The notes beneath the pieces are model-generated. The model searched no databases. It was given only the letters and a program-made list of their open reading frames with translations, and was not told the DNA's origin. Below, in pieces: positions 1 through 5,060 of a stretch of DNA of 5,060 nt. How positions within the stretch are numbered: the stretch's first letter is position 1; every line of letters starts with the position of its first letter. Source of the DNA: an uncultured Burkholderiales bacterium (GTDB lineage: Bacteria > Pseudomonadota > Gammaproteobacteria > Burkholderiales > Burkholderiaceae_C); contig CAIYFE010000208.1 of assembly GCA_903925445.1 (NCBI GenBank), forward strand, positions 1-5,060, written 5' to 3'. The position numbers and the translations under genes are program-made.

Positions 1-1091
1 CCCGACAGCGCTTTGGTGTCCACGCCGCCGGCGGTGACCTCGGCTTTTTTGTAGCCTTCTGTGCCGGTTGGTGTGAGTGCCCAGCGGCTCAAGCGCTCGG
101 CCAGTTGAATCAAGGCTTTGTCGCTGGCCTCGATCACGGGTCGCTGCCAAGCCGCGTCTTGGGCGGCCCAAGTGTCGGCCAAACGCGCGGGTAGCCAAGC
201 ACCAAGCTCGTTGGCAATGCGTTTTTTGGAGTGTTGTTTGGCGCCCAGCAAGGCTTCTTGCAAGTCGAGTTCGGGTGCCAAGTTGATGCGAATGTCTTGG
301 CCTGCTTGCCAGTAACTTGAAATTTGCAACACGCCCGGCCCCGACAAACCGCGGTGGGTGAACAACAAGTCTTCGTCAAAACTTTGGCGTGTTTTTTTGT
401 CGCCAGTCTCAATGCGCACGGGCAAGGACAAGCCCGAGAGTTGCGCATAGGGGTGCCAAGCTGCGGCATCAAAGGTCAGCGGCACCAAGCCCGGACGAGG
501 CGTGACGACCTTCAGACCAAACTGCTCCGCAATTTTGAAGCCCCAATCGCTGGCGCCGATTTGCGGAATCGACAAGCCGCCGGTGGCAATGACCAGCGCA
601 GGGGCGCTGACCGTGCCGTTTGTGGTGTCAAGCTCATAGCGTGCGTGGGCGTTCGTGTGGTGGCGCACGGCGTGGACTTTGCAAGCCGACCAGCGGGTGA
701 CATGCCCCCCGTTGAGGCTGGCATCGCATTCGCGCAACAGCATGTCGATCAAGTCTTGCGAGGCGTGGTCGCAAAACATTTGGCCTTTGTGTTTTTCATG
801 AAAAGCAATGCCATGCTTTTGCACCAACGCAATGAAATCTTGCGGTGTGTAACGCGACAAAGCGCTGCGGCAAAACTGCGGGTTGTCGCCTAAAAAATGC
901 TTGTGAGGTGCGCGAACATCCAAATCGCGGTTGGTGAAGTTGCTGCGTCCGCCGCCTGAAATGCGAATTTTTTCAGCCACTTTGGCGCTGTGGTCGATGA
1001 GCAAAATTTTCAAACCCAGTTGCGCTGCAACGCCGGCACAAAACAGCCCCGCTGCGCCGCCGCCGACGATGATGGCGTCAAAGTTGTTCAT
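1..1091 (-). CDS. NAD(P)/FAD-dependent oxidoreductase, HI0933/YhiN (BaiN-like) family, C-terminus cut by window edge
   Basis: The minus strand is open for 363 codons from ATG at 1091-1089 to the window edge. Residues 10-15 (GGGAAG), after a hydrophobic beta strand, form the Rossmann FAD-binding loop. Residues 45-54 (ISGGGRSNFTN region) are the family signature, with Ser50 where Cys is usual. Further family blocks are GQMFC at 103-107, ATGGLSIPQIGAS at 169-181, RPGLVPLTF at 199-207, LLFTHRGLSGPG at 242-253 and AEVTAGGV at 350-357. Members run about 400 residues, so roughly 40 C-terminal residues, including the final FAD-contacting segment, lie outside. The enzyme should be a soluble cytoplasmic flavoprotein; its substrate is unknown. 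The name BaiN comes from a gut bile-acid enzyme and should not be carried over as a function. Its ATG overlaps the cobA stop as ATGA and has no clear Shine-Dalgarno, suggesting translational coupling. Family assignment is firm; function is not. Confidence 0.93.
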   Translation of the reverse strand, partial: MNNFDAIIVGGGAAGLFCAGVAAQLGLKILLIDHSAKVAEKIRISGGGRSNFTNRDLDVRAPHKHFLGDNPQFCRSALSRYTPQDFIALVQKHGIAFHEKHKGQMFCDHASQDLIDMLLRECDASLNGGHVTRWSACKVHAVRHHTNAHARYELDTTNGTVSAPALVIATGGLSIPQIGASDWGFKIAEQFGLKVVTPRPGLVPLTFDAAAWHPYAQLSGLSLPVRIETGDKKTRQSFDEDLLFTHRGLSGPGVLQISSYWQAGQDIRINLAPELDLQEALLGAKQHSKKRIANELGAWLPARLADTWAAQDAAWQRPVIEASDKALIQLAERLSRWALTPTGTEGYKKAEVTAGGVDTKALS

Positions 1092-1873
1092 GCGCTGCGA
1101 CTGTTGGGGTGTTGGTGGAGTTGCATCAGACCTTGCAACACGTCGCCCACGACGATGACCGACGGACTGCCCAGTCCTTCACGTTTGACGCAAGCCTCCA
1201 AGTCGCTCAAATGGCACACCACATGGCGTTGTGCGGGCAAGCTGGCTTGGTGAATGACAGCGACACAGGTGTCAGCGGCCAAGCCTTGCAGCAAGTCAGT
1301 TTGCAATTGCTGCACCCCTTTCATGCCCATGTAGATGACCAAGGTCAACTTGGCTTGCGCCGCAGTGCGCGCCAAGTTCACCCAGTCGATGGGCGAAGCG
1401 GTGTGGGGTGCGGCATGACCGGTGATGAACACCACGCCGTGCGCATGATCGCGGTGCGTCAAGGGCACGTTGAGCGAGGTCATGCCAGCCAGCCCCGCGG
1501 TGATGCCGTTGATCACGGACACCTCGATGCCGTGGCTTTGCAAGTAGGCGACTTCTTCGCCGCCGCGTCCAAAAATAAAGGGGTCACCGCCTTTGAGTCG
1601 GACCACACGCTCGCCGTTGAGCGCTTCTTGCACCATCATTTTTTGGATAAAGCTTTGCGGGGTCGATCTGCATCCGCCGCGTTTGCCAACGTGAACCACG
1701 CGTGCTTGCGCCGAAGCGTGCGCCAGCACATCGTCGCTGACCAAGTCGTCCACCAGCAACACGCTGGCTTGTGCGATGGCTTTGACGGCTTTGAGTGTGA
1801 GCAGTTCGGCATCGCCGGGACCGGCACCGACCAAGGTGATGTGGGGTGGGGAAGGCTTGTTTTTCATACGCAT
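1088..1873 (-). CDS. cobA: Uroporphyrinogen-III C-methyltransferase (SUMT), stand-alone
   Basis: This cytoplasmic enzyme transfers two methyl groups from S-adenosylmethionine to C2 and C7 of uroporphyrinogen III, giving precorrin-2 for siroheme or corrinoid synthesis. Numbered from ATG 1873 (261 aa, normal for a single-domain SUMT), it shows the glycine-rich loop VGAGPGD at 15-21, VGKRGG at 62-67, RLKGGDPFIFGRGGEE at 92-107 (SAM-binding core), NGITAG at 122-127, PLTHRD at 137-142, TGH at 151-153 and IYMGM at 180-184. Asn122 stands where many SUMTs have Pro. No CysG-type dehydrogenase/ferrochelatase domain is fused, so that activity must be elsewhere. The start is ambiguous: the junction with ybiB reads GTGATG, so GTG at 1876 (4-base overlap with the ybiB stop) or ATG at 1873 (1-base overlap) could both serve; ATG at 1867 is also in frame. 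No good ribosome site is seen, so coupling to ybiB is likely. The 3' end overlaps the next gene by ATGA. Confidence 0.96.
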   Translation of the reverse strand: MRMKNKPSPPHITLVGAGPGDAELLTLKAVKAIAQASVLLVDDLVSDDVLAHASAQARVVHVGKRGGCRSTPQSFIQKMMVQEALNGERVVRLKGGDPFIFGRGGEEVAYLQSHGIEVSVINGITAGLAGMTSLNVPLTHRDHAHGVVFITGHAAPHTASPIDWVNLARTAAQAKLTLVIYMGMKGVQQLQTDLLQGLAADTCVAVIHQASLPAQRHVVCHLSDLEACVKREGLGSPSVIVVGDVLQGLMQLHQHPNSRSA

Positions 1874-2775
1874 CACATGGCCAAAGCGCGCAACACCGCT
1901 TGCACTTGTGCGGCCAATGAAGCAGGCACAGGTGCGTCGCCGTGCAACACCGACTGAATGAATTCAGCCGTCGCCGCTGCGTGGATGGTGGGAAGGTCGG
2001 GTAAATGGGTCAGACTGCCCGCTTGGGCTGGCAGCAGCGATGTGCGTTGGCCTTGGATGAAGGCGTCGATTTGCGGCTGACGGCGGGGATCGGCCACGGC
2101 TTCGCCTTCGGTGCCGCGCAGCAAGATAGCGCGTGTGTGCGTCAAAGCCAGTGTGTCGGCCATGGACACGGCATATTCAGGGTGGGTGTAGCTGCTGATC
2201 AACAAAGCCGAGGCGTGACACGGGTTCATCAGTTTGACCAAGCTGTGTGCAGGATTGCGCAAACCCACCACGCGGCGCACATCGAGCAATTGCCGCAGTC
2301 CTGGGCACAGTTGCTCGGTCGGGACGAACACCACATCGCCCGCTTGAACTTCACGGGTGCGGTCAAACGCTGGATGGTGCATCGCTTGCAAGACCTCTTG
2401 GCTGGTGATGCGTGCGTTTTCGGTGGGCGTGCCATGCATGACGACGGCCAAGCCTTCGCGAGCCAACAAATGCGCCAACAAAGGCGTCAAAACAGGCAAC
2501 TTTCTGGCGCCGTTGTAGCTGGGCAAAACGACGCATGGGACAGAAGGCGCCACCTTGATTCTTTGCAAACGGACATGGGCAGCGTCCAAAAACCCCGCCA
2601 TTTCGTGGGCGGTTTCGCCTTTGATGCGCATGGCCAAACAAAACGCGCCAATTTCTAAGTCCGACACGGTTTGATCAAGCACTTGCCCCATTAAATCAGC
2701 AGCTTGCTCGCGCGTGAGGGCACGTGCGCCATCGCGGCCACGGCCAATTTCTTTGAGGTAAGCGCTGATCGACAT
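1873..2775 (-). CDS. ybiB: YbiB, TrpD2-family DNA-binding protein (anthranilate phosphoribosyltransferase fold)
   Basis: The 300-aa product matches E. coli YbiB, recalled from memory, along most of its length: KEIGRG at 8-13, MRIKGE at 49-54, PSYNGARKLPVLTPLLA at 85-101, VMHG at 112-115, GLRNPAHSLVKL at 171-182, HPEY at 198-201 and GTEGE at 221-225. Residues 1 to about 72 form the helical N-terminal domain of the TrpD fold. The glycine-rich PRPP-binding motif of true TrpD is replaced by PSYNGARK, so anthranilate phosphoribosyltransferase activity is not expected. Family knowledge: TrpD2 proteins are dimers that bind nucleic acids without clear sequence preference; E. coli ybiB lies in a LexA-controlled unit. 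No LexA box was recognised here. The protein ends at LRALAM, about 20 residues before the E. coli C-terminus. It is first in a tight three-gene minus-strand unit, and its stop overlaps the cobA start. The ATG at 2775 is supported by the conserved N-terminus. Physiological role is unknown. Confidence 0.95.
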   Translation of the reverse strand: MSISAYLKEIGRGRDGARALTREQAADLMGQVLDQTVSDLEIGAFCLAMRIKGETAHEMAGFLDAAHVRLQRIKVAPSVPCVVLPSYNGARKLPVLTPLLAHLLAREGLAVVMHGTPTENARITSQEVLQAMHHPAFDRTREVQAGDVVFVPTEQLCPGLRQLLDVRRVVGLRNPAHSLVKLMNPCHASALLISSYTHPEYAVSMADTLALTHTRAILLRGTEGEAVADPRRQPQIDAFIQGQRTSLLPAQAGSLTHLPDLPTIHAAATAEFIQSVLHGDAPVPASLAAQVQAVLRALAM

Positions 2776-2823
2776 AGCCCGACATTGTCGCGCAAGCGCA
2801 TAAACTCGGCGGCTATGTTGATC
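2767..2823. repeat. Imperfect inverted repeat spanning the divergent ybiB and tsaD starts
   Basis: The left arm 2767-2779 (GATCGACATAGCC) and right arm 2811-2823 (GGCTATGTTGATC) are reverse complements at 12 of 13 positions; the one mismatch is 2771 against 2819. The inner 8 bp (2772-2779 with 2811-2818) pair perfectly. The arms are 31 bp apart and contain both start codons, so each gene begins in the context GGCTATGTyGATC. The spacer also holds small symmetrical pieces, GACATTGTC at 2781-2789 and GCGCAAGCGC at 2790-2799. It could be a symmetric protein-binding site, an RNA stem over the tsaD start in a leader that begins inside ybiB, or coincidence. The sequence match is certain; function is unknown. 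Confidence 0.6.
2776..2814. promoter_or_regulatory. 39-bp divergent intergenic region between ybiB and tsaD
   Basis: This is the only non-coding DNA between two divergently read genes, so promoters for both must lie in it or reach into the opposing coding sequence. No convincing sigma-70 pair was found. On the minus strand GACAAT (2787-2782) matches four of six -10 bases, but no -35 sits at a proper distance. On the plus strand CATAAACT (2799-2806) is A/T-rich and would leave almost no leader. Neither start codon has a good Shine-Dalgarno; the eight bases before tsaD are TCGGCGGC plus T. The regulatory role is inferred from position only. Confidence 0.4.
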
Positions 2824-3846
2824 TTAGGAATTGAATCGTCGTGCGATGAAACAGGCGTGGCTTTGGTGCAAATCCAAGCCCAAGGCTTGCCCGTGCTGCT
2901 TGCGCACGCGTTGCACAGCCAAATCGCCATGCACCAAGCTTACGGCGGCGTGGTGCCAGAGTTGGCCAGTCGCGACCACATTCGGCGCGTGATTCCGCTG
3001 TCGCGTGACGTGTTGGCGCAGTCGCAAAAAACATTGCAAGACGTCGATGTGGTGGCCTACACCCAAGGCCCGGGCTTGGCCGGCGCTTTGTTGGTGGGCG
3101 CTGGTGTGGCTTGTGCTTTGGGTGCGGCTTTGAACAAGCCCGTGATGGGGGTGCACCACTTGGAAGGGCATTTGTTGTCGCCTTTCTTGAGCGCCGATGC
3201 GCCTGAATTTCCTTTTGTGGCGCTGTTGGTTTCGGGCGGACACACGCAGCTCATGCGGGTCGATGGCGTGGGCGAATACACCTTGCTGGGCGAGACCATC
3301 GACGATGCGGCGGGCGAGGCCTTTGACAAATCGGCCAAGTTGTTGGGCTTGGCTTATCCCGGTGGGCCTTTGTTGTCCAAGTTGGCTGAGCAAGGCGATC
3401 CCAACGCCTTCAAGTTGCCCCGACCTTTGTTGCACAGCGGCGATTTGGATTTTTCATTCGCTGGCCTGAAAACAGCGGTGCTCACCCAAAGTCAAAAACT
3501 GGGCGATCAATTGGCAGTGCGCAAAGCCGATTTGGCTGCTTCGACCGAAGCGGCCATTGTGGAGGTGTTGCTCAAGAAGTCTCTCGCGGCTTTGCAACAA
3601 ACGGGTTTGCAGCGTTTGGTGGTGGCTGGTGGCGTGGGCGCCAATCGGCATTTGCGTGTGCAACTCAACGCGGCGTGCGCCAAGCGCGGCGTGCGCGTGC
3701 ATTACCCAGAACTCCATTTGTGCACCGACAACGGCGCCATGATTGCCATGGCCGCAGCCATGCGATTGCAAAGCCACAAAGCAACGCCCAAGCGCGATTA
3801 CGGATTCAATGTGTCGCCGCGTTGGCCGTTGGATCAGCTGGCTTGA
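2815..3846 (+). CDS. tsaD: tRNA N6-adenosine threonylcarbamoyltransferase TsaD
   Basis: TsaD, working with TsaB and TsaE, transfers the threonylcarbamoyl group from threonylcarbamoyl-AMP (made by TsaC/TsaC2) to A37 of tRNAs reading ANN codons, in the cytoplasm. The 343-aa product has the usual family length and every signature of the ASKHA/Kae1 fold: GIESSCDET at 5-13, TQGPGLAGALLVG at 83-95, the metal-binding HLEGH with His115 and His119, SGGHTQL at 140-146, GETIDDAAGEAFDK at 159-172, SFAGLKT at 214-220, VAGGVGANRHLR at 270-281 and CTDNGAMI at 303-310, with Asp305 as the expected metal ligand. The start at 2815 is chosen because MLILGIESSCDET is the conserved N-terminus; an in-frame ATG at 2704 would add 37 unrelated residues lying inside ybiB. 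It is divergent from ybiB, and the next gene follows after 66 bp on the same strand. It appears intact. Confidence 0.98.
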   Translation: MLILGIESSCDETGVALVQIQAQGLPVLLAHALHSQIAMHQAYGGVVPELASRDHIRRVIPLSRDVLAQSQKTLQDVDVVAYTQGPGLAGALLVGAGVACALGAALNKPVMGVHHLEGHLLSPFLSADAPEFPFVALLVSGGHTQLMRVDGVGEYTLLGETIDDAAGEAFDKSAKLLGLAYPGGPLLSKLAEQGDPNAFKLPRPLLHSGDLDFSFAGLKTAVLTQSQKLGDQLAVRKADLAASTEAAIVEVLLKKSLAALQQTGLQRLVVAGGVGANRHLRVQLNAACAKRGVRVHYPELHLCTDNGAMIAMAAAMRLQSHKATPKRDYGFNVSPRWPLDQLA

Positions 3847-3912
3847 TCATCAATTCGCCAAACCTCAAACCCTTAAACTCCCAGACTTTTTGCGGTTCGA
3901 AGGTAAGTTGCA
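3847..3912 (+). other. 66-bp spacer between tsaD and the binding-protein gene
   Basis: No Rho-independent terminator (GC-rich stem followed by a T run) is visible, and no good -35/-10 pair was found. A TGATCA palindrome at 3844-3849 covers the tsaD stop, and the A/T-rich CTTAAACT at 3872-3879 is at best a weak -10 candidate. Read-through from tsaD into the next gene is therefore possible, though the gene functions are unrelated. Confidence 0.45.
3899..3904 (+). promoter_or_regulatory. Shine-Dalgarno site of the substrate-binding protein gene
   Basis: GAAGGT lies 8-9 bases before the ATG at 3913. It is the clearest ribosome site in the window and supports 3913 as the start, together with the signal peptide that begins there. 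Confidence 0.6.
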
Positions 3913-5060
3913 ATGTTCCAGTGTTTTCAAAACAAGCTCAAAGCTTGCGTCGGCATTTTGTTTTGTCTGAGCGCGGCGGCCGTGTCGGCGCAGCCCATTC
4001 AGTTGGCCTTGATTGAGGGATTGAGTGGGCCTTTTGGCAACACGGGCGAGGCGGCTTATCGCAATTTGGTGATGGCCGTGGAACGCGTCAACCAGCGCGG
4101 CGGTGTGCATTTGCCCGGCGGCGCACGCGAGCTGGTGCTCAAGCGTTTTGACAGCAAAGGCCAGACCGAAGAAGCTTTGACCAGCTTGCGAGCGGCCGTG
4201 GACGGCGGCGCAAACTATGTGTTGCAAGGCAACAGCTCGGCCGTCGCGGCTGCTTTGATCGAGGCGTTGAACAAGCAAAACGAGCGCGAACCGGCGCACC
4301 GAGCGGTGTTTTTGAATTACGCCGCAGTCGATCCAGCTTTGACCAACGAGCGTTGCAGCTTTTGGCATTTCCGCTTCGATGCCCACGCGGACATGCGCAT
4401 GACAGCCTTGATGAGCGTTCTCAAGCAAGACCACGCGCTCAAGAGCGTGTACTTGATTGGGCAGGATTACAGCTTTGGTCAAGCGGTGCAGCGCGAGGCC
4501 AGGGCTCAACTGGCGCATTGGCGGCCTGATATTCAAATCGTGGGCGAAGAACTGCATCCTGTAGGACGCATCAAAGACTTTTTGCCCTATGCCACCAAAA
4601 TCAAAGCCAGTGGAGCGCAAGCGGTCATCACCGGTAACTGGGGCAATGATTTGACTTTGCTGATCAAAGCCACCCGCGAGGCTGGATTTGAAGGCAAGTT
4701 CTACACCTTTTATGGCAATGCCTTGGGCGCGCCCGCTGCCATTGGCATGACAGGGGTGGGGCGCGTCTTGGCCGTTGCCGATTGGCTGCCCAATGTGCCG
4801 GGCAAGGCGTCGAGCGATTTTTACAAGGCCTTCAAAGCGCGCTTTCCCCAGCCATCAGACGATTACGTGCACATGCGCATGCACCTCATGGTTGAAGCCT
4901 TGGTGCAGGCCATGGAGCAGGCCAAAAGCGCCGATCCCACTTTGGTGGCTCGGGCGCTGGAGCATGCGAAAGTGCAAAAGTTTGGGCAAAGCGGCTTCAT
5001 GCGTGCTGCCGATCAACAGTTTCAGCAGCCTTTGGTGGTGGGTTTGATGGATCACCAGGG
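3913..5060 (+). CDS. Branched-chain amino acid-type ABC transporter substrate-binding protein (LivK-like), C-terminus cut by window edge
   Basis: The frame is open from ATG at 3913 for 382 codons to the window edge. Residues 1-26 are a Sec signal peptide: basic N-region (K8, K10), hydrophobic core VGILFCLSAAAV at about 13-24, and a VSA-Q cleavage site after residue 26. There is no lipobox, so the mature protein should be free in the periplasm. The mature part starts IQLALIEGLSGPFGNTG (29-45), the typical beginning of the periplasmic binding fold type I (Peripla_BP_6/LivK). Other matching blocks are GNSSAVAAAL at 106-115, CSFWHFRFDAHADMR at 148-162, LIGQDYSFGQ at 181-190, ITGNWGND at 239-246 and the two-lobe hinge pattern. 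Homologues run about 390-410 residues, so only a short C-terminus is missing. The ligand cannot be told from sequence; this broad family also binds amides, urea and aromatic acids. The permease and ATPase genes are not in view and might follow. Confidence 0.92.
   Translation, partial: MFQCFQNKLKACVGILFCLSAAAVSAQPIQLALIEGLSGPFGNTGEAAYRNLVMAVERVNQRGGVHLPGGARELVLKRFDSKGQTEEALTSLRAAVDGGANYVLQGNSSAVAAALIEALNKQNEREPAHRAVFLNYAAVDPALTNERCSFWHFRFDAHADMRMTALMSVLKQDHALKSVYLIGQDYSFGQAVQREARAQLAHWRPDIQIVGEELHPVGRIKDFLPYATKIKASGAQAVITGNWGNDLTLLIKATREAGFEGKFYTFYGNALGAPAAIGMTGVGRVLAVADWLPNVPGKASSDFYKAFKARFPQPSDDYVHMRMHLMVEALVQAMEQAKSADPTLVARALEHAKVQKFGQSGFMRAADQQFQQPLVVGLMDHQ
3933..3947 (+). repeat. Short perfect hairpin inside the signal-peptide codons
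   Basis: CAAGCT (3933-3938) and AGCTTG (3942-3947) are exact reverse complements around a 3-base CAA loop, about 20 bases after the start codon of the binding-protein gene. It could form a small stem in the early mRNA. No T run follows, so it is not a terminator. It may be chance. Confidence 0.3.

Noticed and set aside
324..893. 189-codon plus-strand open frame opposite the flavoprotein gene
   Set aside because: The minus-strand frame carries all the flavoprotein motifs without interruption; the antisense product looks like nothing known.
1109..1957. 282-codon plus-strand open frame opposite cobA and the ybiB 3' end
   Set aside because: It is antisense to two well-supported genes; its product is rich in His, Gln and Ala with no recognisable domain. 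Long antisense frames are expected with this codon usage.
2005..2658. 217-codon plus-strand open frame opposite ybiB
   Set aside because: It is fully antisense to a confidently identified gene and has the same His/Gln-rich, domainless composition.
2753..2786. Possible -35 TTGAGG (2753-2758) with GACATT (2781-2786) as -10 for tsaD
   Set aside because: The spacing is 22 bp and the -10 matches only three of six consensus bases.
2704..2814. N-terminal extension of tsaD from the upstream in-frame ATG
   Set aside because: The extra 37 residues lie before the conserved MLILGIESSCDET start, are antisense to ybiB coding sequence and are absent from the family.
3865..4620. 251-codon minus-strand open frame opposite the binding-protein gene
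   Set aside because: It is antisense to a gene with signal peptide and family motifs; no domain or ribosome site supports it.
4391..4881. Palindrome CATGCGCATG twice within an 11-base direct repeat (4391-4401 and 4871-4881)
   Set aside because: Both copies encode Met-Arg-Met inside the binding-protein gene; two short copies 480 bp apart are adequately explained by coding and chance.

Overview
The window reads as ordinary, densely coded chromosome of a betaproteobacterium, most likely order Burkholderiales and probably a Comamonadaceae relative. This rests on three things: the protein types, the moderately high G+C seen by eye (not counted), and close similarity from memory of the YbiB, CobA and flavoprotein sequences to Burkholderiales versions. 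Leucine is written mostly as TTG (38 of 53 Leu codons in tsaD by hand count), which would fit a freshwater lineage such as Limnohabitans. Genus-level placement is inference only.

Layout. Positions 1-2775 hold three minus-strand genes with overlapping ends, read right to left: ybiB (TrpD2-family nucleic-acid-binding protein, 2775-1873), cobA (stand-alone uroporphyrinogen-III C-methyltransferase, about 1873-1088) and an HI0933/YhiN-like FAD-dependent oxidoreductase (1091 to beyond base 1, C-terminus missing). A 39-bp gap (2776-2814) separates them from two plus-strand genes: tsaD (2815-3846, tRNA t6A37 threonylcarbamoyltransferase) and a periplasmic branched-chain amino acid-type substrate-binding protein (3913 to beyond 5060, C-terminus missing). 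No RNA genes, mobile elements, CRISPR arrays or attachment sites were seen.

How the parts work together. CobA commits uroporphyrinogen III to precorrin-2, toward siroheme (cofactor of nitrite and sulfite reductases) or corrinoids. It carries no dehydrogenase/chelatase domain, so that step must be encoded elsewhere. YbiB and the flavoprotein have no established pathway role, but the GTGATG and ATGA junctions argue for one transcript and coupled translation. TsaD is an essential-type housekeeping enzyme unrelated to the other operon. The binding protein has an export signal and would feed an ABC importer not visible here.

No new multi-gene system was found. The most notable unexplained structure is a 13-bp inverted repeat with one mismatch (arms 2767-2779 and 2811-2823). 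It places identical sequence around the start codons of the divergent ybiB and tsaD genes.
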